Positions 37,137 to 49,600 of a DNA stretch of 64,000 nucleotides are shown here, piece by piece (the first letter of the stretch is position 1; the number at the start of each line of letters is the position of its first letter). The notes below the pieces were generated by a model. It was not told the origin of the DNA. It saw nothing but the letters and a program-made list of their open reading frames with translations, and did not search any database. Made by a program: the position numbers and the translations under genes. This DNA comes from Microthyrium microscopicum (Eukaryota > Ascomycota > Dothideomycetes > Microthyriales > Microthyriaceae). The stretch spans positions 2,272,539-2,336,538 of the forward strand of contig MU004233.1 of the NCBI GenBank assembly GCA_010405405.1, given 5' to 3'.

Positions 37137-38926
37137 GGTCTTGGTTTGGTATACCGTTGATCAAATACGTTGAGCTGTCACCATGGGCATCTTCGTGGTC
37201 ATGGAACGGTGGCTAGAGGACGGCTCTAGGCAGGTGTCACAGCGTGCGCTTAGGTGTGGCTACCGGGTTGGCTTAATGTGGTGAAGTGTAGCGATCATGC
37301 TCCGTGTATGTTATGTTGAAACCCATATCGGACGGACTGCATTGTGGGTATGCGAACTGGTGTTGACGGTTGCCGTTTGGAAGGTCATACTGCATTTTCA
37401 AGGTGGAGCTTTCTGTCAAGGGTGTTAGTTTTGGGAATTGCTTGAGACAGGAATGATATGTTTCTTCGCGGCAGCAGACGAACAAGAGAAGTGAGTTGTG
37501 ACCACTTTGAAGACCTGTAGGGCGAATATAAGACATCTAGCTAGCTTTGAGCTTGTCACCGTGGAAGGGATTTGAGATGGGTGGAAAGATGCTGGAAAAA
37601 ATGCAGAAGTGTCGATGCGGATGAGAATGTTGCAGGGAAAGATGGTGGATCGGTGGCGTGGCAGGCGTGGTTAGCGTTGGACCCTTTTCGAACATCCTAA
37701 CTTCATCTTTGACGAGTCGAATATCTTCATCTTATGCCATCTTACATTCTATTATTTCCGTATCATTACGCGTTCTACCTGCAAAAGAAAACATTTCATT
37801 CCTGTCGCTTTGAAAAATCTTCCCTTTAGTCCTTGTATCTCCTTGTCTACCACTGGTGAGCTCAGATCACGATGCCAGCCTGTCTCGTTGTGCAAAATGC
37901 TGGAGATGTTTCAGAGTCCCCCAGACAAGAGCAAGCATTCATAGAACCAGCGTGACGCACAGAATTCTTCAGCTAATTTGTCCATCATTCTTAGCGACTG
38001 GCTACCAATTGCGGAGAAGCTACAATCCTGGAATCTTGAAGCATGGAGGTTTTATTACTCTTCCGTAAGACGGCATCAAATTACCTGAATCATGCATGCC
38101 TTCCAGGATTAAATACTACCACAAGCAGTGGCAATACACCTAAACATTGATATATCAATTCACCACGTGGACGATGCATACCACTTCCCTAATCGAGTTG
38201 TACAGGCTACTTTTTACATCGCACCGCTTCTCTTTGATCCATCAAAAATGAGGTCGCATGCAAGGCACCATTTTTTCTTTCTTCGCCCCCATTGGCCTTG
38301 CCCCCAGTTCAGTCGAGATCAACTCATTTCCCACCCAATATGGTCATCTAGCCTCTAAAACCGTATGGACTAGGACGCCTCAACTAGTCTCCGCTTTTCT
38401 TTAATGGTCGCCCTACGTGTATGCTTTGGCACGTTTGGGCAAAATAGTGACTGGAAACATGTGGCTGCACCACGTAGCAACGCCATCCCGTGCATCAATC
38501 TCCTGACAGCCGACCAGGCATCAAGTAGGAACCTAGGCAATTCGACAACTCATCTGATAATGTCAAATTCTGCGCTTGGCTTGCGACCTCTCAGCCCGCT
38601 TGCAAGCGAGAGGAAAAAGTGCGTCGTGTTTGATAACATGGGCAACGGTCCCGCCGACGGAAAGGCATGCATCCTCCCTTGGCCTTGGTACCGCCAGGAT
38701 TGAGGACATTAAGCAAGCTTTCCAATGGCGCTGTGCAGAAGGTCGATGCAAAGCGGCAGTACTAGATCCCAGATTGCGTTTGTCATTCCAACTTTTGAGA
38801 TCGGCGACTGTCTTGGAGTTAGGCAAGGCGTCGTTGAGTGAGAACAGTTGCTTATAACATTGCTTGTACCATTCTTTGTTTGGAAACTTTGAAGCCGAAT
38901 CTCTCTTTTCGTTTCGTTTCTTCATT
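37137..38926. other. intergenic, upstream of GH55 gene
   Basis: 1.8 kb with no convincing gene. Overlapping short ORFs lie at 38563-38925 and 38576-38857 in opposite directions. Likely includes the GH55 promoter. Confidence 0.55.
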
Positions 38927-41635
38927 ATGGCTCCAACTATATGGCATCTTGCCAGTCTTTTCTGTTCGTTGTATACTAATATTGTATTCGCTCTTCCCCA
39001 GGAAGCTTCCTATACCTCTTCCTCAACTTACTTCCCAATTCCTTCCGCACATGCTGGCCCAGTGTATCCTCCGTCAAGACCTGTATCAGGCTCGTGCGAC
39101 TTCTGGCTCGAAGACATTCAACACCAAGGCAAAAGCGCATTCAATTCCGACGCCTCATATCAAATTTGGAGAAATGTCAAGGACTTTGGTGCCAAAGGAG
39201 ACGGTGTGACTGATGACGCTCCAGCTATCAATGCTGCTATTCGATCTGGAAATCGTTGCGCTCCAGGAGTCTGCAATTCTACAACTACCACGCCTGCATT
39301 AGTGAGTATCCATTTTATACGCCCCCACGCAAAATATCCTGTTTCCAAATCAAAATTCGACAAATTGAAAGCGCTCAAATATGCTGCAGCAATTTGTTTA
39401 GATATTTGACGTGGCAAGTGTTACTATTTATGGCACCACAGAATCAAGATATAAATCAAGGCGTGAAGTTGGAGCTTTGCGCTAGGCTTTGCTAACGACA
39501 TGCAGGTCTATTTCCCGGCTGGAACATACATAATCGGAAGCTCGATAATTGATTACTACTACACCCAGCTCATCGGAAATGCAAACTGTCTTCCAACCCT
39601 CAAAGCTGCCGCTAGTTTCACTGGGTTTCTGATCGACGGTGATCAATATCAGTCCAGCGGTAACCAGGGTTATGGAAGCACAAACATATTCTGGCGCCAG
39701 ATTCACAACTTCATTATTGATACGACTGCTGTGCCACCAGGGAACAACGTCGCTGCTGTGCATTGGCCCACAGGACAAGCTTCATCTATTCAGAATGTCG
39801 TATTCCAACTTTCAGCCGCATCGGGTACGCAACATGTCGGACTCTTCATTGAAAATGGTTCCGGTGGTTTTCTCGGGGATTTGATATTCAATGGCGGATT
39901 GATGGGTGCTCAAGTGGGCAATCAACAATTCACTGCTCGAAATCTCACCTTTAACAATGTCGTTACTGCTGTCTCACAGCTTTGGGACTGGGGTTGGACT
40001 TACCAAGGCATCACCATCAACAACTGTGGTACTGGTTTTGACTTTTCGGCAGTTGGAGCAGATGGCATTAACCAAGGATTGCAAGCTGTAGGCTCAGCTG
40101 TGATCTTTGACTCTGTCATCAGCAATACTCCCGTTGGCTTCAAGGTCAGCTGGGGTAATACTCCAAATGTTCCAGCCAACGTGCCTGGTCCAAGTATTGT
40201 GATCGAAAACGTGCAACTCAATAATGTTGGGACTGGTATACAAAGCCAGTCGGGCACTCTCCTTGCTGGAGGAACCACTACCATCCAAGCCTGGGGACAG
40301 GGTCACTCGTACACTCCCAATGGTCCTCAAGTCTTTCAGGGTGCAATTACTCCCAACTCTCGACCTGCCAATACACTGCAAGGTAACAACTATTACACTC
40401 GTCCTGTACCGCGATATGAGAGTTATTCGGCTTCCCAGATTCTCAGCGCAAAATCAGCGGGTGCTAAAGGTGATGGAAACACTGATGACACTCAAGCACT
40501 ACAAGCTGCGATCACTGCTGCTCAGTCGGCTGGAAAGGTTCTCTTCCTCGACGCCGGAACCTACAAAGTCACCAATACAATCTACATTCCAGCAGGGTCC
40601 AGGATCACTGGAGAGAGCTTCCCGGTCATCATGTCCAGCGGGTCCACATTTTCCAACATGAACGCTCCCGTAGCTGTCGTGCAAGTTGGCAAACCGGGTG
40701 AATCAGGTACCGTGGAATGGTCCAATGCCATCGTTAGTACCCAAGGCGCGCAAGCAGGTGCTGTGCTTATCGAATGGAACCTTGCGTCTAGCTCATCTGC
40801 TCCATCAGGAATGTGGGATGTACACACTCGCGTTGGCGGCTTTGCCGGATCGAATCTTCAATTATCCAACTGCCCAAAAACTCCCAATACTCCTATCTCT
40901 GCCGGCAATGTCAACCCCAATTGTATTGCTGCATACGCTAGCATGCACATTACCTCCTCCGCCTCCTACTTACTACTCGAGAACAACTGGCTCTGGGTAG
41001 CCGACCGTAAGTCTCCCATAACTTGCCGCCAGCTTGTGATTATAGCCAGCTAACACATACCAGATGATGTCGAAGACCAACAAGTAACCCAAATCACAAT
41101 CTACGCCGGCCGCGGTCTCCTCGTCGAAAGCCCCGGCCCAGTCTGGCTCTACGGCACCGCCGTCGAACATCACACCATCGTCCAATACAACTTCGCCGCT
41201 GCCAGCTCCATCATCGGCGGCTACATCCAGACCGAAACCGCCTACTACCAACCAAATCCACCTGCACCCATCCCATTCACCCTCAACTCCGCCTTCAAAG
41301 ACCCCGCCGTCGGTGCCCAGACGAACGGCTCCGGCGTAGCACTCGTCATATCCGCTGACAGCCACGACATTCTCTTCTACGGTGCAGGACTTTACAGCTT
41401 CTTCTCCAACTACAATGTGCACTGCTCAGACCAGGGAGCTGGTGAATGGTGTCAGCCGATTGTGTTCCTAGACCAAGGTGCTCAGCGGCTCAGTATATAT
41501 GGGTATAATACAGTTGGCGTGACGAATATGATTACCCAGGCGAACGGCGGCGCGTATACGAATATTGCAAAGTATTCTGATAATTTGGATGGGTTCCCGG
41601 ATACTATAGCGCTGTATAGAGGAGCTGGATATTAA
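38927..41635 (+). CDS. secreted GH55 beta-1,3-glucanase (815 aa)
   Basis: Exons 38927-39301, 39506-41006 and 41064-41635. Intron 1 is 204 nt, intron 2 57 nt. Signal peptide MAPTIWHLASLFCSLYTNIVFA (cleavage near residue 22), then the twin pectate-lyase-like beta-helix layout of GH55, with the paired signature GAKGDGVTDD (88-97) and GAKGDGNTDD (444-453). Other family blocks: VYFPAGTYIIGSSI, FWRQIHNFIIDTT, WDWGWTYQGITINNC, GTVEWSNAIVSTQGAQAGAVLIEWNL, MWDVHTRVGG, LLLENNWLWVADHDV. Full length for the family (about 750-830 aa). Such enzymes release glucose or laminaribiose from beta-1,3-glucan outside the cell, for nutrition, wall turnover or attack on other fungi. Confidence 0.95.
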
Positions 41636-42105
41636 AGTGTATTGTATCGTGGAGGAAATGGAATTGGAAAATACCCACGTTCTCTGTAGCCTTAGTATTT
41701 TGTCTAATAAATAACTTCAATTGAGTATACTGCTCAGCACTTCAATTCAAATTACTTTGTCGAATAAAATGGATACCATAAGTGGTAAGAGCTAAGTGTC
41801 GATGCAACTTGCCCATCATCTTTTTCTTTGATTTCATTAGGCTTACAGGTTTTTACCCCATAATACCCGACTACATGCCATACCATCTGAATCGCAGTAT
41901 CTAGGAGCGTTGAAGCATGGAAAGTCTCAGGAAATGTCCATTGTTCACTGTTCAGCCTAATAGACAAGTTCAGCCTCATCACGTGGTAGCAACCCTAAAC
42001 CCTCGAAGCTCAATCTTCAACTCCCGAACTTGAGCGAGGTCCTCCGAAATCTCTATTGAAGAAACGTCCACCTCCCATTGCGCTCCTCAACACATCTCAA
42101 TCACA
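41636..42105. other. intergenic, nothing recognised
   Basis: 3' flank of the GH55 gene and promoter of the ATP synthase delta gene. Confidence 0.55.
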
Positions 42106-42871
42106 ATGAGCGCTTTGCGAATCGCCAGATCTGCGCTCCGCGCGCGCCCTACGAGCTTCCGCACACCTCTTTCGCGCCGTGGCTATGCCGATGTAGCCTC
42201 CGACAAGATCAAGCTCTCCCTTTCTCTTCCTCACCAGGTATGTTGAAAGACTGGCAAAACATGGACAGGAGCCAATTTTGTGGTTGATTGGTGTTTATTG
42301 AGATATAATTGAGCTAACGGATGTCTTTTCTAGTCGATTTTCAAAAGCACCGATGTGTATGTCGCGAATCTACGAACCCTTCACGAAGTTGCGGAAAGCT
42401 AACATACATGGTGTAATCAGCGTCCAAGTCAATCTTGCAGCGGAGACGGGTGATATGGGTGTTTTGGCAAATCATGTTCCTTCGATTGAGCAACTGAAGC
42501 CTGGTCTCCTTGAGGTCATTGAGGAGAGTGGTGGAAGCAAGCAATTTTTCCGTATGCATACACAGAGCGAGCGTGGAAGAACAATACCGGAAGACTGACC
42601 GATTAATAGTTTCCGGAGGCTTTGCTGTTGTACAACCGGATTCTCAGCTCAGCATCAACGCTGTCGAGGGTTTCGCATTAGAGGACTTTAGCGCTGAGGC
42701 AGTCAAGAACCAGATCGCTGAGGCCCAGAAGGTTGCGTCAGGAAGTGGAAGTGAGACGGATATTGCAGAGGCAAAGGTTGAGCTCGAGGTAAGTGTATCT
42801 CTACTTGAAAAGATCAAAGCTAACAAATTATTGTACAGGTTCTCGAAAGCTTACAAGCTGCGTTGAAGTAG
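42106..42871 (+). CDS. ATP16: mitochondrial F1 ATP synthase delta subunit, 165 aa
   Basis: Five exons: 42106-42237, 42334-42356 (a 23-nt micro-exon), 42421-42551, 42610-42788, 42839-42871. Arg/Ser/Ala-rich matrix presequence (MSALRIARSALRARPTS..LSRRGY), then the F1 delta/bacterial epsilon beta-sandwich (SIFKSTDVVQVNLAAETGDMGVLANHVPSIEQLKPGLLEV, FFLSGGFAVVQPDSQLSINAVEGFALEDFS) and the C-terminal helical hairpin (KNQIAEAQKVASGSGSETDIAEAKVELEVLESLQAAL). Forms part of the central rotor stalk with gamma and epsilon. The micro-exon is needed to complete the first strand, so the gene is missed by simple ORF scanning. Confidence 0.95.
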
Positions 42872-43572
42872 ATATTGTAGAGCATGATTTTGTAAAATAT
42901 GCTTCGTCCATATAGGAAGCCATCAATTTTCACACTGTAGCATTTCCAGATCTGCTCCCCAATGTCGTCCATTGTGCCATTTCTTGAAAGAGCTATCTAA
43001 AAATGGGAAATTACCGAAGAAGGTACATCAGGGGAACATCAACAAGGCAGGCACTACTAGGTTGTCGTCAGGTAATGTGTATTGTCTCATGCAGACTTCT
43101 GTCTCTGCTAGCCATTCAACAACAAACAGCTTGTCGCAGGAAACGACACGTTCATTCTTTCCTGGCTTGGTCCATTGATTAACTTCTAGAACTCCCCGAT
43201 TTTGTCTCACCATATATTTGATCGCATATATCACTCTTTTATTGCTTTACACCTGCATGACCTTACCATATCAGCGTTGAGGCGATATATCGTCGATTCA
43301 ATAATCGAATTCTCGCTCCTTTGAGCAACAGATTTCTTTTCGACTAGCTCATCCATTGACGTTGTGTCTCTTCGACCTTTTACTCCTCTTATCTTCAGAG
43401 AAAATTCATATCTGTCACCATCACCAGACGACTACCATCCAAGACCAGATCTGATGCAAGTCAATTGGACGCAAGGTCAAAGCGAGCGCTATTCTCCAAT
43501 TTACAGACGACCGTTTCCTCAAATTTGGAATGATATAGGCGCCTCCTATGCTTCCAGTTTTTCCCCTGATCA
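42872..43572. other. intergenic; possible 5' exon of next gene
   Basis: Nothing certain. An open stretch at 43364-43672 in another frame (SPSPDDYHPRPDLMQVNWTQ) overlaps the start of the next gene and might be an upstream exon. I could not find a clean splice. Confidence 0.45.
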
Positions 43573-44508
43573 ATGTTTCTTGTACTGTTATTGGATATCA
43601 AGTATCCCCTCGCTGCTTTTCTGTTTTTTCTGTGCTCTCAGCGGTCGCACAAGGGCCAATTTGGCGCTCTGATTGTCCTGCTGAGCGTTCTCTACTGGTA
43701 TACGGCGAACGAAATGTCGAGACACATCTCCAGATTTATTCCCCAAGGGACCGTCCGCCGTGATATTGAGTATTGGGAAGAGCGGTCCCGGCAAGTCTCG
43801 CCAAATGGCTCGTTATCTGCTGGTCCTCGCCGCCGCCGTCATAGAAGTCTTCCCCCTAAACCGCCAGAGCCAGCGTCACCAGACCTTCGAGAGGGCTTGC
43901 GGCACGCTGAGCCATCAGGACCACATTTTAAGGATACGAGCTGGACACCCCCACCTCTTCGGCACATCTCACGTCGCCAAACGAAATTCTCTTCCGAAAT
44001 CGACGAGAGAAAAGCGAAGCGGCCGGTCGCTAAGCATTCATGTGGTCACTACCAGCAGATCGCCACTGTTGGGGTGCCACATGGAGAAGACCACCCGAAG
44101 ACAATTGCAGACACCGGCAATGGATACATTGTAGTCGGACCAGCATTTGTCGCCGAGAAGGATAAAGCCCCTGAGGACCAGCTGAGAGTACCGCAAAAGT
44201 GCCCAACCTGCCACAGCAACGATATTACTACAGAGCTTATGAAGGACATTAACGAATTGCTGGTTTCATACCGCGGCGAAGAATTGGCGCGACCAGAATC
44301 CCCCGTTTCCGAAACATCATCGACTACCTCGGAAGAAGTTGTTGAAGAGAAGCTCCCATACACCACCGCACAGATAGAGGAACTGGTGGATAGGGCCGCC
44401 TGGGGACTCGCTATGGCAGACGCGGAATGTGGGAACTTCCCGTCCTTGGGTGCGCGTGTAGCTGCCGCAGAGAGATGGGTGCGGTGGTCTACACGTCGCC
44501 CTCTATAG
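43573..44508 (+). CDS. membrane protein with Cys-pair motifs, 311 aa, unknown function
   Basis: Single open frame from ATG. Two hydrophobic segments at residues 1-21 (MFLVLLLDIKYPLAAFLFFLC) and 29-49 (GQFGALIVLLSVLYWYTANEM) suggest a short hairpin or signal-anchor. A basic Pro-rich linker follows (GPRRRRHRSLPPKPPEP). Cys157-Gly-His159 and Cys210-Pro-Thr-Cys213 could bind one metal ion as a zinc ribbon. A Ser/Glu-rich acidic segment and a C-terminal helical part (YTTAQIEELVDRAAWGLAMADAECG) complete it. Family not recognised. The start is the first ATG, and a longer N-terminus through an upstream exon is possible. Confidence 0.6.
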   Translation: MFLVLLLDIKYPLAAFLFFLCSQRSHKGQFGALIVLLSVLYWYTANEMSRHISRFIPQGTVRRDIEYWEERSRQVSPNGSLSAGPRRRRHRSLPPKPPEPASPDLREGLRHAEPSGPHFKDTSWTPPPLRHISRRQTKFSSEIDERKAKRPVAKHSCGHYQQIATVGVPHGEDHPKTIADTGNGYIVVGPAFVAEKDKAPEDQLRVPQKCPTCHSNDITTELMKDINELLVSYRGEELARPESPVSETSSTTSEEVVEEKLPYTTAQIEELVDRAAWGLAMADAECGNFPSLGARVAAAERWVRWSTRRPL

Positions 44509-46030
44509 GACGGGGAGATAAAGGCGCAGGCTTTGAATTTGCAGCCACATCATCGTTGGAGGAAGGTGGAGGTGCTGGTGGAGGTTTGATATACTAAATC
44601 CCCTATGCTATCGCCCTATACTGTCCTATGCCGTCTTGTATCTTTATACCGTCCTGTATCTCTATACTGTCCTATATCCCTATCCCGCTTTATACCCCTC
44701 CATCCTTATACTTAGGTACCTGCCCCAATATAGTATATGACTCCCCTTAGCAATATCCGATAGTTTATACCTAAATGATAGCCAGTTCAACTTGCTTGAG
44801 CTTCTTTCGTGAAATTGCATCTGGTGTCCATCAAGTAACTATTCCCTCAAGCACGTTCTTATTACTGTGATCATTATCGGGAGCCGATGCAGTGATTCGA
44901 TCTGTCGCGCCGAACGTTGCAGGGTGCTTGAGAATGGCAGAAAGAGGGCTCTAGTTTGGCAAGTAGGCAAGGTAAGAAATCTAGCATGCTCTACCCCAAA
45001 ATCAGCTTATGAACACAAAGTAGACGCGCTCAATTTGGGCACAGGAATTGATCACATGATCGGTCATAATCGCTTCAGACTTCTTTTCAAACTCAGTTCG
45101 AACACTAGGAGTCTTTTTCGGCTATTATGCAGAATTGTTGCATTGTAGTCTTGTAGAGCTGGTCTTTGTTTCCTCCACACTTACTGACTTGGCGTCATGA
45201 TAGCATTTTATAGCTGCATTGAAAGGCACTCGCACAACGACACCATAGCTGTTATGTGCACAAAATTTACGACGTGACAAGCATGAGCGTAGCATTCTCA
45301 TCCAGCCCAGATGATGCGGCGAAAGATTCGTAGCAGGGTCATGCTAAAAGGTAGGATTTCATGGATCGTAGTATTGGGACACGGCCTCCATTTTGCCTGT
45401 CATCAGTTCAATCAACGATGATAGAACAGATTTGTCCATACAGACTCTCGAACCCAATGTGAAGATAGAGAACCTCAGACTGGACTTCAAAGTTCAGACC
45501 AATCAATCTACATACGGGTGGTAGTTGCATATCAATGCTTAAATATGGAAGCTAGAAAGATCACGCACACATGTAGAGATGATCACACGATCCTCTTATA
45601 GTTCTTGGGAAAAATGGTTCTGCATGCGAACGATGAAGTGAAGTTGGGCATCAGGCATAAAACTTTGGTAGGAACGTGCCAAAAACGTGCCATCTCTCTC
45701 CTCCTGGCTCACCACGAGGGGGAAAATGTGGGTATGGAAGTTGCGACCCAATCGTACCAATCCATTTCTCAACTCTAACTCAACTTCCAAAAAGTTTAAT
45801 TGTGGCCCTATTTTGAACACCTAACTTGATTTGGACAAGAGTTCGCAGCTTTAGAGAAATGATTGCCACCCGGATCAACTCTTTAAGGTTAATCGATTCA
45901 TGAAATGTCTGGCACATTCCACGTGTACTTGTAGTTTCATCCTTTCCATCGGGAGCAGGAAGAATGATAATAATCAAGAACTTGCTCTCCCGATTCTCGA
46001 AAAATTACGAGTATCGATAGGAGCACAGTA
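44509..46030. other. intergenic with a degenerate minisatellite
   Basis: Apart from the minisatellite near 44600-44710 nothing is recognised. Only short, unremarkable ORFs. Base composition is still normal here and changes abruptly after 46060. Confidence 0.55.
44600..44715. repeat. imperfect ~18 bp minisatellite
   Basis: Successive variants of CTATACTGTCCTATGCCG / TTGTATCTTTATACCGTC / CTGTATCTCTATACTGTC / CTATATCCCTATCCCGCT in direct orientation, about six units, decaying at both ends. Confidence 0.65.
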
Positions 46031-46056
46031 GGTGTCCTAACTCACGGCGCAGGGGC
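46031..46056 (+). repeat. left 26-bp terminal inverted repeat
   Basis: Perfect reverse complement of 54053-54078. GC-rich (GGTGTCC...AGGGGC) and free of RIP-type change, in contrast to the adjoining AT-rich DNA. Confidence 0.8.
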
Positions 46057-46480
46057 AATTTAAGCACATAACCACTATTCCTTACCAAAATAGCCTATTT
46101 TTAAACCTCTCTCCCTAAGTAATAGAAGAATATTACTTTATAAAACTTATAGAAAAGATAAAGATAGGTTTTCTCTTTTATTTAACCCTATTTTAGTAGA
46201 AGTACGTTAGAAAGTAGCTTTACTATATATCTTAAAAGAATTCTTCTAGTAAAGTTAGCCTACTTTTTAACTTAGTCGTTTGAAAACCTCTAAAATTTAT
46301 TAGAGAAAAACTTTAACTAGATATATCTCTATAACTATAAGACTTATTATAACGTCCTCTCTTAAGCTTAGAGAACTAACTTATATCTAAGTTCTAGAAG
46401 AGTTTTAAAGAATGATATCTTGTTTCCGTAGTTATATAAATTGTTGAAAAAGGCGATTTTAGTAAGGATTTCGTCTATAG

Positions 46481-46642
46481 TGTTGGGGGTTAAACCTCCT
46501 AAAGCTATGCCCATTTGGGCTACCCCTATTATATATAAACATCTTAATTAAAGAGTCTCTTAACTCTTTTTTCTCTCTAAGTTACCTTCCTATTTAGTAG
46601 GCTTATAATATAACTTATCTCTTCGTTATTTAACCTATAATA
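46481..46642 (+). repeat. 5' LTR (162 bp)
   Basis: Aligns without gaps to the 3' LTR with 16 differences, all transitions. The last ~100 bases carry the C to T and G to A changes, and the first ~60 are mostly unmutated. Flanked on the left by TATAG. Confidence 0.85.
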
Positions 46643-49600
46643 TTAGGTAACTTTAAAACTAACTCCTCTTTTTACCTACTTTCTCTTTATTTATTAATAA
46701 ATAACTAAAATAGTAGACTAAGATTTCTCTTACCTAACAACTACTAGATAGGATAAAGAAACGTCCTCTAAGGGCTTTACTCGTAAGAATATAGAAGCGT
46801 ACTTTATATATATTAATTAATAATAGATAGAGCTATAGAACTACTTAAATATATCTTAAGAGATAACTAATAATAGCTTATAATAAGTAACAAATAGTAT
46901 TTTACTACTTAACGATACGCTTAATTTATTTATTTTATAATTATATATAACTACTACTAGTTATAGATAAGCTCTATAATAACTAAATAAGTTAACTAGT
47001 AAAATTTATATATAATTAAATAAGAATACATAATAGATTATAATAGTCTATATTAAACTTTAGACTTAAGTTAATAACTAGAATAAATAGCTTACTAATA
47101 TCTATACTAGTAGTAAAATCCTTATATAATAAGTAAATAATACTATTTATAAAATATTAACCTAGTAGTAATAATAAGAATAAAAATAACTCTAGAAGGA
47201 ATCTATAATACCTAGTATAACTTTTTTTTTAATATTAGCTATACCTTTTACTAGAGAAACCTCTAACTATAGCTACTATTCTCCTCTAATTCTATAAACT
47301 AATCCTTCTTAGACTCTAATTATAATAGTTAGATTAGTAGCTTCTCCTTTACCTCTTCTAATAAATCCTTTAGCTATTTAATATAAGCTACTTTAACTAC
47401 TACTATAAAACCTTTAACTAGCTCTCCTAAACTTAGAATAATATTTATATAAGGACTTAACCCTTTATCTTAGTTTTTACTAAATAATTAAAGTAAAATT
47501 ATATATTAATAGATAGATTTATATAGATAACTACGCCTAAATTTACTATATATTTAGCTAGCTTATAAGAAATACTACTTAATAAGTCTTTTCCTAAATC
47601 TAGAATTCTACTAGCTATAGTATTATAAGTTTTAGTAAGTTTATAAAATAAATAGACCTTCTCTTTTATAACCTATATAAAGAAATAAGAGCTTTAGTAA
47701 ATCTCTAAGGAATCTAATAAGAAGGTAGAGAATAAAGAATCTTTTAAGCTAAGTTTTAGTAGTATCTTATCTATATTAGAGTATAATTTTAGGCTACTCC
47801 TATTTAGATATAGTTCTTAGAAAACGCTATAGATTTTAGTCTTAAGATAGCTTTAATTACTTACTTCTAGCCTAATAATTTAGATATCTTTACCTAAGAA
47901 GCTTTAAAGACTTAGGATTAAATAGTTTAAGCCTATATAAGCTATTATAGCCTAAAAGGCTTAAGTACTAAAATAAGTACTTAATAAAGTTAACTATCTA
48001 AGAATTAGGACCTAAATATAATAAAAAGCATCTAAGTTAGAGCTAGCTAAGCTTAGCGTAACTACTATAAGTAAAATAACCTTTATTTTTACTATAGCTT
48101 AGTTAATTATAAGATTTAGAATTATAAATAGGCGCTTTAAGTATTATCTAGAAGTTAGAATTCTTTTTATAGCTAGGCTAGCTATAAATAAGAATAAGGT
48201 AGAGAAGGTATTATTAAAAGTAGATACCTATAAGATAATATTAATAGATTCTAGGCTAGTACTACTAATACTCTAAACGTTTCTTAAAGTAGCTAGCTAG
48301 TAAGGGCTACTACTACTTAGCTAAGAAATAATAATTCTTATAATAATCTATATAATGTTACTAATATAGAATTAAAAAACTAGTAAGCTTAGATTAAAAA
48401 CGTAATACTAAGCTAGAAAATTATAAAAATATTATTTTAAGATAGCGTTAAAAGTTTTTTACTTAGAATATAGTTATAGAGCTCTTTTTAATACTTTTAA
48501 TAATAAATTAACTTTCTTTATATATAGGCTTTATTAATAGTAGCTACTTAACCTATTTTTTTATAAGTCTCTACTTTACTTAAAGATATAAACTTAAATA
48601 TATATTACTACCTTAGGTAATTCCTATTAAAGAGATAAATAATAAGGCTAAAGAAATCTATAAAATAGTAATTATAAAGATTAATATTAAAGACTATAAA
48701 GAAACTATTTAAGCCTTTATAGTAAAAGAGACCCTAAGCTATAATATAATTCTTAGCTTACCTTAGATAAAGAAATAGAATATTATTCTCTATATAAAAC
48801 CTAAGAAGCTAGTCTTTAACGAAATAGGTTATATAGTTATAAGTCTAAAGACTTTTTAAAAAAAGTATAACTATATAATAATTAAGGCTATAGTATTTAA
48901 GATACTTACTTAATAAGCTAGAAAGTAGGCAAAATAATCTTAAGAAAGCTTAATACTAATTATATAAGTCTTTACTATAAGTTTTTATAACTTATAAAAA
49001 GCCCTTACTTTAAAAAAGTATATTAACCCTTATAAGAAGTTTCCTAAATAGTATTTAGATTACCTTAACCTCTTTTAAAGAGAGCTAGCTAATAAATAGC
49101 TACTTATTTAAGGCTCTTCTATAGACTATAAGATTAACCTAATTCTAGACGCTAATAGAAAAAAACCTTAGTTACCTTAGTAGGTATTATATTCTATAAA
49201 TTAAGATAAATTATTAGCTCTTAAAAAAATTCTTAATAATTTACTAAAAAGTAAGTTTATTTAAGTAAGTAACTTATCTATTAGAGTACTAGTTCTCTTT
49301 ATTTATAAAGTAGATAGATTAATTTAGTTTTATTATAACTACTATATATTAAATAAGTTAACTATAAAGAACTATTACTCCTTACTACTTATTTATAAAA
49401 TACTAAACATCTTAGGAAAAATATAATAATTTATTAAGCTAAATGTATCTTAAGTATTCTATAAGATTTAGATATATAAGGGTAATAAGTAGAAGATAGC
49501 CTTTTAGATATAATATAGCTTATTTAAATAGATAGTAATACTATTTAGGTTATTAAATACTCTAAGCACTTTTTAAAGGTTTATTAACTCTACTCTTTAA

